Shown here: positions 10,547 to 19,207 of the stretch, piece by piece | Layout: every line of letters begins with the position of its first letter | Position numbering within the stretch: position 1 is the first letter of the stretch | Source of the DNA: Novosphingobium sp. B1 | GTDB lineage: Bacteria > Pseudomonadota > Alphaproteobacteria > Sphingomonadales > Sphingomonadaceae | Direction of reading: 5' to 3' | DNA: 64,000 bases | Assembly: GCF_900176395.1 (NCBI RefSeq) | Contig: NZ_FWXL01000002.1 | Coordinates: forward strand, 186,001-250,000 | The notes under the pieces: model-generated | What the model was told of the DNA's origin: nothing | The model's input: the letters and a program-made list of their open reading frames with translations, nothing else | Database searches by the model: none | Translations under genes and position numbers: made by a program

Positions 10547-12751
10547 ATGTTCATGCCATTTGCGCGTCGGCGCGCCATGATCGCAAGCTTGCTTTGCAGT
10601 GCAGCCAGCCTGATCGCCGTGCCTGCCATCGCGCAGGAGGCGCAGGCCGAAAGCAGCGACGGCCTTGCTGCAATCGTCGTGACTGCGGAGCGCCGCGAGC
10701 AGAGCCTGCAGGACATTCCGATTTCCGCCACCGTGCTTTCGGGCGAGGAACTGCAGCGCAAGGGGGTCAACAATCTCAACGACATCCAGCAGGTGGCGCC
10801 CTCGATCGCGATCAACACCTTCAACCGATCGACATACATCAACATCCGCGGCGTCGGCATCGCGCAATCGGCGCCCACGTCCAATCCGGGTGTGGCCTAT
10901 TACATCGACGGGCAGCTGATCCCGCACGAGCAGTTCATCGGCCATTCCTTCTTCGATATCGGCACGATCGAAGTACTTCGCGGGCCGCAGGGCACACTGA
11001 CCGGGCAAAACTCGACCGGCGGTGCACTCTATGTCCGCACGCCTGAGCCCGAATTCGGCAGCACCTTTGCCGTAGGCGACGTGACGGTAGCCAATTACGA
11101 CCGCTATCGCGCCGTGGTGGCTGCCAACATCGGCGGCGAGAACGTGGCGCTGCGCGTAGCCGGTGTGCACGAGCAGCGTGACAGCTTCACCCGCAACATC
11201 GCGGCGAATGCGCAAAGCCAGCCCGGCAATCTGAACATGGACGCGATCCGCGCCAATTTGCGCCTGCGCGGGGCCGACGGGCGGCTCAACGTCAACGTGC
11301 GCGGCGAATATTTCGACGTGCGCAGCGACAACAATGCGGTGAAGAATCGCAACGACAAGGTGAGCAGCGATCCGTTCGTGATCGAGGAAGACGGCCTGTC
11401 GTTCCAGAACCAGGCGGGATATCGCGTCTCGGCCGAGGCACGCTATGACGTTTCCGACAGCGTGCAGGCGCGCGGGCTGGTTTCATGGCAGGACGGCTAT
11501 ACCCACGACCAGACCGATGGCGACCGCACCGCGACGGCCCTGCCGGTGCCGGCGAACCTGCCGACCAGCGGCGCCAACACGGCACGTTTCCCCGGCCGTG
11601 TCAGCAATGGCGACACGCGCTTCAAGACACTGATCGGCGAGGCCAACCTGCTGTCCACCGGCAAGGGGCCATTGCAGTGGGTCGTCGGCGCTTTCGTCCT
11701 GGACGAGAAGGTGCCGGTAACGCTGCTGCGCGACAACCGCAACGTGCGTGATCTGGTGCAGTCGAACAGCCCGATCATCACCGAAGCCAAAAACACCTCG
11801 CAATCGGTGTTCGGGCAGGTGAACTACTACCTGACCGACGCGATCGAGGTGCTGGCCGGTGCACGCTATTCCTGGGACAAACAGGTCTATACCCGCTTTG
11901 CCGTGCCGGGCGCAGGCTTTACCCTGCCCTTCACCAGCGAGACCACGTCAGAGCAGCTGACCGGCAAGATCGGCGTGAACTACCATTTCGGCAATGACAG
12001 CATGGTATATGTCACGGCGTCAAAGGGGTACAAGGCCGGCGGCGTGAACCTGACGCCCAATACCCCGGACTTCAAGCCGGAGCGCAACTTCGTGTATGAA
12101 GCCGGTCTCAAGACCGAGCTGCTCGACCGCCACCTGCGCGTGAACGGCGACGTGTTCTATTCCGACTACAAGGACATCCAGCTTTCCAGTCTGGTCGGCG
12201 GGTTGCCCGTCACCCAGAACGCGCTGGCGGGCAAATCGTGGGGCGGCGAACTGGAGCTGACCGCGCAGTTCGGCGGCTTTGCCGCCAATGCGGGCGTGGG
12301 CTACCTCGATGCCAAGTTCGCCAATTCGGCCTGCATTTCCGATACCAATGCGCCCGGAACCGATACCGGCTGCCCCACCAACCTGCGCTTCGTGCCCAAG
12401 GACCGGGTGCTGCCGTTCTCGCCGGAATGGACACTGAATGCCGGCGTGCAATACACGCTTTCGCTGGGATCGGTCGATCTGACGCCGCGGGTGCAGTGGT
12501 CCTATGTGGCCGAACAGTATGCCACCCCGTTCCCGAGCGCGAACACGCTGGTGCCCGGCCGCAACCTGTTCGATGCGCGCCTGACACTGGACATGGGGCG
12601 CAAGTACAAGCTGGAAGGCTTCATCAACAACCTGACGAACAAAACCTATATCGCCTCGCAGATCCAGAACAGCTCCAGCGCCGATGGCGGCATCATCTAT
12701 GGCGCGCCCCGCACCTTCGGCGTGCGCCTGCGCGTGGAAATCGGCAACTGA
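10547..12751 (+). CDS. TonB-dependent outer-membrane receptor
   Basis: This is an outer-membrane gated channel of 734 residues for energy-dependent uptake of a scarce or bulky ligand. A signal peptide ends around residue 29 (VPAIAQ). It is followed by a TonB-box-like segment (AIVVTAERREQSLQDIP), a plug domain and a 22-strand barrel ending near the C-terminus. AGGGGA lies upstream of the ATG. It heads a plus-strand operon with the di-heme cytochrome and the OmpA-like protein (gaps of 33 bases, then a 4-base overlap) and lies behind a LacI-type operator. The sequence class is the one common in sphingomonads for plant- or aromatic-derived ligands; the ligand itself is unknown. Confidence 0.92.
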   Translation: MFMPFARRRAMIASLLCSAASLIAVPAIAQEAQAESSDGLAAIVVTAERREQSLQDIPISATVLSGEELQRKGVNNLNDIQQVAPSIAINTFNRSTYINIRGVGIAQSAPTSNPGVAYYIDGQLIPHEQFIGHSFFDIGTIEVLRGPQGTLTGQNSTGGALYVRTPEPEFGSTFAVGDVTVANYDRYRAVVAANIGGENVALRVAGVHEQRDSFTRNIAANAQSQPGNLNMDAIRANLRLRGADGRLNVNVRGEYFDVRSDNNAVKNRNDKVSSDPFVIEEDGLSFQNQAGYRVSAEARYDVSDSVQARGLVSWQDGYTHDQTDGDRTATALPVPANLPTSGANTARFPGRVSNGDTRFKTLIGEANLLSTGKGPLQWVVGAFVLDEKVPVTLLRDNRNVRDLVQSNSPIITEAKNTSQSVFGQVNYYLTDAIEVLAGARYSWDKQVYTRFAVPGAGFTLPFTSETTSEQLTGKIGVNYHFGNDSMVYVTASKGYKAGGVNLTPNTPDFKPERNFVYEAGLKTELLDRHLRVNGDVFYSDYKDIQLSSLVGGLPVTQNALAGKSWGGELELTAQFGGFAANAGVGYLDAKFANSACISDTNAPGTDTGCPTNLRFVPKDRVLPFSPEWTLNAGVQYTLSLGSVDLTPRVQWSYVAEQYATPFPSANTLVPGRNLFDARLTLDMGRKYKLEGFINNLTNKTYIASQIQNSSSADGGIIYGAPRTFGVRLRVEIGN

Positions 12752-12784
12752 TCACGTGATCCAGGAACAAGGGGACAAGGGCTG

Positions 12785-14284
12785 ATGCAACTCCTCCCGC
12801 AAAGGTCCTTGCCTCTTGCCCTCGGCGCGCTGGTGCTGGCCTTGTCGGTCGGCGCTCGCGGCGGGGACACCCCAGACCGCTGGTGGGCACCCGGTGAGGG
12901 CCGGGTCCTGCCGGCGGTCCTCGATTACGACAACGCGAATGGCACCTTGCGCACGCTGGTGGTGGGCGGGCCGCTGAAAACCAAGGGCCATCCATTCTTC
13001 GAACCGCTTGGCCCCAATGGCCGCGCCTGCGTGACCTGTCACCAGCCAGCCGACGCGATGAGCCTTTCCGTAGCCAGCGCGCAGCGCCAGTGGGAGCGGA
13101 CCGGCGGCAAGGACCCTCTGTTCGCGGCGATCGATGGATCGAACTGCCCGACGCTGCCTCAACAGAAGCGTGAAAGCCATTCCCTGCTTCTCGAGCGTGG
13201 GCTGTTTCGCATCGAGCGCCCCTGGCCGGTGAGGAGCTTCAACGGCAAGCCGGTGACGCCGGACTTTACCATCGAGGTGGTGCGCGACCCCAATGGCTGC
13301 AATTCGGGCGTTTATGGACCGGCAGCCGGCAGGATCTCGGTCTATCGCCGGCCGCGCCCGGTGGCGAACATGAAGTATCTGTTGGCGGTCGGCTTTCCCT
13401 ACGATCCCAAGCAGGGCTATGCGCTGCCGCTCGACCCCGATGACGGCAAGCCCCAATCCGGCAACCTTATGGCCGACAATCGCGCCGGCAACCTGCGGCT
13501 GCAGATGGAGGATGCCGGATCCAGCCACCTCGGCATGCTGAAGCGGCTGACACCTGCACAGCGCAAGCGGCTGCAGGACTTTGAACTGCGCGTATTTACC
13601 GCGATGCAGGTGAGCAAGGCGGGGGGCGCGGTGGACAGCGGCGGTGCCAAGGCCGGCCCGGCCCGCCTTCGCGACAGCGCACCGGGCGCCCTGGGATCAA
13701 TCGGCGAGCCGGTGTGGAGCGAGTTCAAGGGTTGGGAATCGATCCCGCCCGAGGAAGCGGCCAGGCTTACGCCTGAGCAACTGGCCTTCCGCCAATCAGT
13801 GGCGCGCGGCGCGAAGGTGTTTCGCGACAAGACCTTCCTCATCACCGATACCGCCGGGATCAATTCCCGCATCGGCTTCGGCAATCCGGTGCGCAACTCC
13901 TGCGTGTTCTGCCACAACATGAGCCAGATGGGCAACGACGTGGCACCGGGTCAGGTGGACCTTGGCACCACTACCCTGCCCTTTGCCGATCCCTGGGCCG
14001 ACCTGCCGCTGTTCAAGGTAACCTGCACCGGGCGGCCGCATCCGCACTATGGCAGGGTAATCTACACCTATGACCCGGGCTTTGCGCTGACTTCGGGCAA
14101 GTGCGCCGACGTTGGCAAGATCACCCTGCAATCCATGCGTGGGCTTTCGGCGCGCGCACCCTATTTCTCCAACGGTTTGGCAAAGGACCTGCGCGGCGTG
14201 GTCGACTATTACGAGCGGCGCTACTCCATCGGCTATACCGAGCAGGAGAAGCAGGATCTCGTCAACCTGATGAGCGTGCTGTGA
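12785..14284 (+). CDS. Exported di-heme cytochrome c, cytochrome c peroxidase/MauG-like C-terminus
   Basis: This is a periplasmic electron-transfer or peroxidase-type protein of 499 residues. A signal peptide covers about residues 1-25. Two covalent haem sites are visible: CVTCH at 82-86 and CVFCH at 373-377. The spacing of nearly 290 residues is wider than in classical bacterial cytochrome c peroxidases. The last ~60 residues (SMRGLSARAPYFSNG, then VVDYYERRY) resemble the di-heme peroxidase family, where this region supplies the second haem pocket. It lies 33 bases after the TonB receptor and overlaps the next gene. It might oxidise the imported substrate in the periplasm or pass electrons onward. 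The exact reaction is unknown. Confidence 0.82.
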   Translation: MQLLPQRSLPLALGALVLALSVGARGGDTPDRWWAPGEGRVLPAVLDYDNANGTLRTLVVGGPLKTKGHPFFEPLGPNGRACVTCHQPADAMSLSVASAQRQWERTGGKDPLFAAIDGSNCPTLPQQKRESHSLLLERGLFRIERPWPVRSFNGKPVTPDFTIEVVRDPNGCNSGVYGPAAGRISVYRRPRPVANMKYLLAVGFPYDPKQGYALPLDPDDGKPQSGNLMADNRAGNLRLQMEDAGSSHLGMLKRLTPAQRKRLQDFELRVFTAMQVSKAGGAVDSGGAKAGPARLRDSAPGALGSIGEPVWSEFKGWESIPPEEAARLTPEQLAFRQSVARGAKVFRDKTFLITDTAGINSRIGFGNPVRNSCVFCHNMSQMGNDVAPGQVDLGTTTLPFADPWADLPLFKVTCTGRPHPHYGRVIYTYDPGFALTSGKCADVGKITLQSMRGLSARAPYFSNGLAKDLRGVVDYYERRYSIGYTEQEKQDLVNLMSVL

Positions 14285-15051
14285 AGCGGCTTGCGGTTCT
14301 GGCAGCACTGTACGGCTGCGGATCGACCCAGGCAGCGGAGGCGGGCGACCTGGTGCGGTTCGTGGCGTGCCCGGTCTATCGCGACACGGATTCCGGCAAG
14401 AAATCCGGATGCTGGCTGGGCGACGACCGCGACACCGGCATGCGCTGGGACGTGAGCCAAAGCCCCTACAAGCCGGACTGGAACTACGCCATGCTGGTTG
14501 AGGGCAGGCCATCGACCGATGCGGCGAAGCCGTGTGGAGCGCCGACCCTCGATCCGGTGCGGACTTCGCGGCTCGATACGCCGTGCGTGCAGCACATGAT
14601 CCCGGCCGAAGGCTTCACCGGGCGCAAGTTCGTGCTGCCCCGCCGCAACATCGCGCCGCTTTCAGTAACCCGGCCAGTACCGGCCGGGCCTTATGCAGAG
14701 CGGGTCTTTCCGGTCTATTTCGAGTTCGACAAGGATTTCCTCGTCTATCAGTACGACGATTGGCTGGTGGACAATGCGGTGACCTGGATCAGGGCGGCCA
14801 AGCCCAAGCGCCTGATCGTGACCGGCTTTGCCGCGACGGAGCCGCAAGTGGTGAGCGGCGTGACCCTGGCCGAGCGGCCGGAGGTGGCGGGCGAACGCGC
14901 CGAAGCGATTGCCGAAACCCTGCGACGTCTGTTGCCCGGCATTGTGATGGACGTCCGGTCGGAACCGAGCGCGCAGCCCACGGACGATGCCGAGGCCGAC
15001 GGCCTGCCATGGCAAAGCCAGCGGCGTGTGGAGATCCGCGCGCTCTTCTGA
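14281..15051 (+). CDS. Exported protein with OmpA-like C-terminal domain
   Basis: This protein has 256 residues. The GTG at 14281 overlaps the stop of the cytochrome gene (GTGA), so it is translationally coupled. A hydrophobic N-terminus ending near residue 20 suggests export, with a Cys at residue 13 that could make it a lipoprotein. The middle ~100 residues contain several Cys and match no family I recognise. The C-terminal ~110 residues (FEFDKDFLVYQYD, AERPEVAGERAEAI, QSQRRVEI) follow the pattern of OmpA/MotB peptidoglycan-binding domains. It may anchor the cytochrome or receptor complex to the cell wall; this role is inferred from operon position only. Confidence 0.72.
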   Translation: MKRLAVLAALYGCGSTQAAEAGDLVRFVACPVYRDTDSGKKSGCWLGDDRDTGMRWDVSQSPYKPDWNYAMLVEGRPSTDAAKPCGAPTLDPVRTSRLDTPCVQHMIPAEGFTGRKFVLPRRNIAPLSVTRPVPAGPYAERVFPVYFEFDKDFLVYQYDDWLVDNAVTWIRAAKPKRLIVTGFAATEPQVVSGVTLAERPEVAGERAEAIAETLRRLLPGIVMDVRSEPSAQPTDDAEADGLPWQSQRRVEIRALF

Positions 15052-15076
15052 GGCACCAGGCCCTGAGAACTGACAG

Positions 15077-15122
15077 CCACTGGCGTCCGCAGCGAACGTT
15101 CCCTTTGGCGCTGCGCCAGTGG
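15077..15122 (+). terminator. Long stem-loop after the cytochrome/OmpA-like operon
   Basis: CCACTGGC (15077-15084) pairs with GCCAGTGG (15115-15122). An inner pair, GCAGCG / CGCTGC, extends the stem. It starts 26 bases after the stop codon. No T-run follows. The remaining bases up to 15330 hold the promoter region of the next receptor, with short inverted repeats (GATTTC/GAAATC at 15235-15251 and CAGCCG/CGGCTG at 15292-15310) of unknown role. Confidence 0.55.
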
Positions 15123-15330
15123 TGTTGCACATTCGCATCACCTGTGGGGTTGATGCTTCTGATCAGATTGACTGGCTGGGGCCGATGTGCGAGCCATGCG
15201 CCGTCGCAATTCGGAAACATTTTGCGAAGCTGCTGATTTCGCAATGAAATCGCGGTTTCAGCAGTTTCATCAGAGACGACACAAAAAGAAACAGCCGTAC
15301 AGGGCGGCTGAGCACGAAATGAGGTCGATC

Positions 15331-18093
15331 ATGTCCAGTTCCAGCCGGGCAATCCTGCTTGCGTCGCTTTCGGGGCTCGCCTTCGCGATGCCTGCCGCAG
15401 TTCATGCGCAGGACGCTACCGATACCCTTGAGACCGATCAGCCGACGATCATCGTCACCGGCACGCGCACATCCTCCCGCACGGTCGAGGATTCGCCAGT
15501 CCCCGTCGACGTGCTGACCAACGCTGCGATCACGCAGGGCGGGCAGGTCGAAACCAACAAGATCCTCAACAAGCTGGTGCCCAGCTTCAACTTCCCGCAG
15601 CCCGCCATTGCCGACGGTTCGGACGCGCTACGCCCGGCCACGCTGCGCGGCCTTTCGCCTGACCAGACGCTGGTGCTGGTCAACGGCAAGCGCCGCCACG
15701 TGGCAGCGCTGCTCAACATCAATGGCACGGTTGGCCGCGGCGCGGCAGCGGTCGACATGAACTCGATCCCTGCCCTTGCGATCGATCGCATCGAAGTGCT
15801 GCGCGATGGCGCATCGTCGCAATACGGGTCTGACGCCATCGCCGGCGTGATCAACATCCGCCTCAAGAGCGCCAGCGAAGGCGGCCGCGCCTCGATCAGC
15901 TACGGCAAGTACGACACGACTATCGACGGCGTCGCCAATGTCACCGGGCTGATCACCAACAACGGCCAGCCTGTGCTGGACCCCACCGACAGCCGCTATC
16001 TGCAAGCGCAGACCGATGGCGACCGCAAGGTGCGCGATGGCGAAAGCTATTCGGTGGCGACCAACGTCGGCCTGCCTTTCTTCGGCGCGGCCGGTGGCTA
16101 CATCAACCTGACCGCCGAATACCGCCACCGCGGCTACACCAATCGCCAGGGCTTCGACCTGCGTCCGAACTACATCCGCCCTTCGGCAACCACGTTCGAC
16201 CCGCGTGAGGCAAGCTTCGACCGCCTGCAATTCCGCTTCGGCGATCCGAAGGCCGACGATTACATCCTGTTCGCCAACGCGGCCGTGCCGGTGGGTGACT
16301 CGCTCGAGCTTTATACGTTCGCCAGCTTCAACCAGCGCGATTCGTTGAGCGCTGCAAACTATCGCCAGCAGAATGCCGCGGCCAACCGCGACTTTTCCGC
16401 GCTTGCCCCCAACCAGACGCCCAACAACGCCAACTTCGTCGCGCTGACGCCCGATGGCTTCCTGCCGTTCATCCAGTCGGACCTGACCGACAGCGCCGCG
16501 ACCGTGGGCCTGCGCACCACCAGCGGCGACTGGAATGTCGACGGGTCGTTCGGCTGGGGCCGCAACGAATTCGACTATCGCGTCGAGAACTCGCTGAACA
16601 CCAGCTTCGGTCCTGCCAGCCAGCGCAGCTTCGACGCCGGCGGCCTGCGCTATCGCCAGCTCCTTGCCAACCTCGACATCAGCCGCGAATTCGACATGGG
16701 GCTGGCCAGCCCGCTGACCGTGGCCTTCGGTGGCGAGTATCGCGACGAGAAGTTCCAGATCCGTCCGGGCGAACTGCAGTCCTACGCGATCGGGCCGCTG
16801 TTCCGCGCATCCTTCGCGACGACCGCGGTCAACTGCGCCGCGCAGTCGGGCGTGTTCAACGCCGGCACCGGCATCTGCAGCTTCCCCGGCCGTGCCGCCG
16901 GTGCGGGCGCGCAAGGCTTCCCCGGCCTTCCTGCCAGCAGCGCGACCAACCAGGGCCGCCATTCGTTTGCAGGGTATCTCGAGCTTGACGCCGAGCTGAT
17001 CCCGGGCCTGACGACCACGGCTGCTGCACGGTATGAACACTTCTCGGACTTCGGCAGCACCTTCAATGGCAAGTTCGCCGCACGTTACGAGTTTGTCCCA
17101 GGCTTCGCGCTGCGTGGATCGGTTTCAAACGGCTTCCGTGCGCCGTCGCTGCACCAGCAGTACTTCACCACCACGTCGACCAACTTCATCGCTGGCGTGC
17201 CGGTCGACATCTCGACCGTGGCCGTGAACAGCCCGGTTGCCCGTGCGCTGGGTTCGAAGGACCTGAAGGCCGAAAAGTCGTTCAACCTCTCGGGCGGTTT
17301 CACTGCCAGCCCGGTTTCGGGCCTGACGCTGACGGTCGACTACTACAACATCCGCATCAATGACCGCGTGGTGCTGACCGAAAACCTCGGTGCAGCGGGC
17401 AGCGGCACGGCCGCGGTCAACAGCGCGGTGAAGGCGATCCTCGATTCCAACGGGTTCAACTCGGTGGGCGCGGCGCGCTTCTTCATCAACGGCCTGAACA
17501 CCCGCACCGAGGGTGTCGATGCCGTGCTGAACTGGCGCCTGCCGATCGAAGGCATCGGTCGGTGGAACTTCACCGCCGCCTACAACTACAACAAGCAGAA
17601 GATCCTTGCCCGCAAGAACGATCTTGGCCCGCTGGCGACCATTCCGAACCTGATCCTGTTCGGCCGCGTCGAAGGCCTGCGCTTCACCGAAGGCCAACCG
17701 CGCGACAAGGTGGTGCTCAGCCTCGATGGCACTGTCGGCATGTTCGGCATCACCGCCCGCACCACGCGCTATGGCAAGGTCACCTCGCCCGGATCGGCAA
17801 ATCCCATCGCCAATCCGACGAGCCTGACCGAATACGGGCCGGACGATATCTTCCTTGAAGCCAAGTGGATCACCGACCTCGAACTGCAGGCCAAGCCGAC
17901 CGAGCGACTGACCTTCGCCATCGGCGCGGACAACCTGTTCGACGTCTATCCGACGCGTTCGCCCTTCGGACCGCGTCCGGCCTCGGTGGGCGGTTCGTAC
18001 CCTGCCAACCAGCAGTACATTCCGTTCTCGATCTTCTCGCCATTCGGCTTCAACGGGCGCTATCTTTACGCCCGTGCCAGCGTGACGTTCTAA
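15331..18093 (+). CDS. TonB-dependent outer-membrane receptor
   Basis: This is an outer-membrane receptor of 920 residues. The ATG at 15331 is chosen because GAGGT sits 5 bases upstream and it gives a clean signal peptide ending near residue 27 (AVHAQ). A TonB-box-like segment (TIIVTGTRTSSRT) and a plug domain follow, containing VLVNGKRRHVAALL, then RIEVLRDGASSQYGSDAIAG. The rest is the barrel, ending in aromatic/hydrophobic residues (ASVTF). It is flanked by terminator-like hairpins on both sides, so it is a single-gene unit. The plug motif class is common in sphingomonads; the ligand is not identifiable. No LacI-type operator was seen upstream, unlike the receptor at 10547. Confidence 0.92.
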   Translation: MSSSSRAILLASLSGLAFAMPAAVHAQDATDTLETDQPTIIVTGTRTSSRTVEDSPVPVDVLTNAAITQGGQVETNKILNKLVPSFNFPQPAIADGSDALRPATLRGLSPDQTLVLVNGKRRHVAALLNINGTVGRGAAAVDMNSIPALAIDRIEVLRDGASSQYGSDAIAGVINIRLKSASEGGRASISYGKYDTTIDGVANVTGLITNNGQPVLDPTDSRYLQAQTDGDRKVRDGESYSVATNVGLPFFGAAGGYINLTAEYRHRGYTNRQGFDLRPNYIRPSATTFDPREASFDRLQFRFGDPKADDYILFANAAVPVGDSLELYTFASFNQRDSLSAANYRQQNAAANRDFSALAPNQTPNNANFVALTPDGFLPFIQSDLTDSAATVGLRTTSGDWNVDGSFGWGRNEFDYRVENSLNTSFGPASQRSFDAGGLRYRQLLANLDISREFDMGLASPLTVAFGGEYRDEKFQIRPGELQSYAIGPLFRASFATTAVNCAAQSGVFNAGTGICSFPGRAAGAGAQGFPGLPASSATNQGRHSFAGYLELDAELIPGLTTTAAARYEHFSDFGSTFNGKFAARYEFVPGFALRGSVSNGFRAPSLHQQYFTTTSTNFIAGVPVDISTVAVNSPVARALGSKDLKAEKSFNLSGGFTASPVSGLTLTVDYYNIRINDRVVLTENLGAAGSGTAAVNSAVKAILDSNGFNSVGAARFFINGLNTRTEGVDAVLNWRLPIEGIGRWNFTAAYNYNKQKILARKNDLGPLATIPNLILFGRVEGLRFTEGQPRDKVVLSLDGTVGMFGITARTTRYGKVTSPGSANPIANPTSLTEYGPDDIFLEAKWITDLELQAKPTERLTFAIGADNLFDVYPTRSPFGPRPASVGGSYPANQQYIPFSIFSPFGFNGRYLYARASVTF

Positions 18094-18123
18094 GGACGTA
18101 GGCATCTGATCGCATAACAGGGG

Positions 18124-18155
18124 ACGGCGGCGCTTCGGCATCGAAGCGCCGCCGT
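18124..18155. terminator. Bidirectional intrinsic-type terminator
   Basis: A perfect 14-base-pair stem, ACGGCGGCGCTTCG (18124-18137) with CGAAGCGCCGCCGT (18142-18155), closes a GCAT tetraloop. It lies between the convergent receptor and YbaK genes, 30 bases after one stop codon and 13 from the other, and can serve both. Confidence 0.85.
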
Positions 18156-18168
18156 AATGCCAGTAGGA

Positions 18169-18645
18169 TCAGGCTGCGCTGATATCGGCGACCACTGCTT
18201 CCAGAGCGCTTGCCGCGTCCTCACCGGCAAGGAAGACCTGAAGCCCGCGCTGTCCGCCGTTTATGAAGATCGCGTCCCACAGCAGCGCGGTCTCGTCGAT
18301 CACGACGGGCACGCGCTTCGTCTGGCCGAACGGGCTTATCCCGCCGACCTTGTAGCCGGTGAGGCGTTCGGCATCGGCGGGGCGCATCATCGTGGCAGAC
18401 TTTGCGCCCAATGCGGCGGCGACGCGCTTCATCGACACTTCGCCGTCGCTGGGCGCGATGGCGCAGGCAGCCTTGCCGTCGATCAGCACCATCAGCGTCT
18501 TGAACACCTGCGCCGTTTCCACGCCCAGCGCGGACGCGGCGGCCTGCCCGATGGAGTCCGCATCGGGATCATAATCGTAGCTGCGCAGTTCGAACCGGAT
18601 ACCGGCCTGTTCGAGCGCTTTCGTTGCCCGGGTTGCCTGTGCCAT
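18169..18645 (-). CDS. ybaK: YbaK-type Cys-tRNA(Pro) deacylase
   Basis: This is a trans-editing enzyme that hydrolyses cysteine mischarged on tRNA-Pro. Its 158 residues equal the usual YbaK length. The start at 18645 gives MAQATRATKALEQAG, the family's normal N-terminus. VFKTLMVLIDG contains the conserved lysine of the active site, and GYKVGGISPFGQ is the family's signature loop. It is a housekeeping gene, divergent from the Gre-like factor with a 55-base spacer, and not part of the catabolic units around it. A prolyl-tRNA synthetase-associated (ProX) role is a less likely alternative. Confidence 0.9.
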   Translation of the reverse strand: MAQATRATKALEQAGIRFELRSYDYDPDADSIGQAAASALGVETAQVFKTLMVLIDGKAACAIAPSDGEVSMKRVAAALGAKSATMMRPADAERLTGYKVGGISPFGQTKRVPVVIDETALLWDAIFINGGQRGLQVFLAGEDAASALEAVVADISAA

Positions 18646-18700
18646 AGCGGTCCTTTGGCAGGGCCGCCTGACGGACGCCAGCCTGTTTGGAGTTTTGTGA

Positions 18701-19207
18701 ATGAGTGTTGCGTTTCGCCGGGAAAGTGATGACGAGCATCTCGAGCCAGTGTTCGAGCTGCCGATCCCGCCGGGGCCAAACCTGGTGACCGAGCGGGGCC
18801 TTGCCCTGATCCGTGCGCAGGTGGAAGCTTGCGATGACAAGGTACAGGCGCTGCTTTCCGAGGGCGCGGACGAGGCCGAGGTGAAGAAGGCACGGCGCGA
18901 ACTGCGCTACTGGAGCACGCGCGCGGCCACGGCCGAGTTGATGTCGGCTCCCGATGGCGATGCCGTGGCATTCGGCTGCTCGGTGCACTTCCGGCTCAAT
19001 GGCAAGACGCGCTGGATCACAATCGTCGGCGACGACGAGGCTGATCCTGCAGCCGGGCTGATCGCATGGTCCGCGCCGCTTGCACGCGCCATGATGGAGG
19101 CCGAGGAAGGCGAACTGGTGGACTTTGGCGGCAAGGCCGAAGCGATTGAGGTGCTGGCGGTACGTCCGGCGAGGATTGACGCCGAAGGCGCTTACACCGG
19201 CGGCTGA
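18701..19207 (+). CDS. GreA/GreB-family transcription elongation factor-like protein
   Basis: This protein has 168 residues. The N-terminal half contains charged helices (LIRAQVEACDDKVQALL, KKARRELRYWSTR) as in the Gre coiled coil. The C-terminal half (VHFRLNGKTRWITIVGDDEAD and DFGGKAEAIEVLAV) matches the FKBP-like Gre C-terminal domain. Such proteins bind the secondary channel of RNA polymerase to rescue stalled complexes or to modulate it. GGAG lies 8 bases before the ATG. Its 3' end overlaps the convergent MmgE/PrpD gene by 16 bases. It is shorter and more divergent than true GreA, so a specialised paralogue is likely. Confidence 0.82.
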   Translation: MSVAFRRESDDEHLEPVFELPIPPGPNLVTERGLALIRAQVEACDDKVQALLSEGADEAEVKKARRELRYWSTRAATAELMSAPDGDAVAFGCSVHFRLNGKTRWITIVGDDEADPAAGLIAWSAPLARAMMEAEEGELVDFGGKAEAIEVLAVRPARIDAEGAYTGG

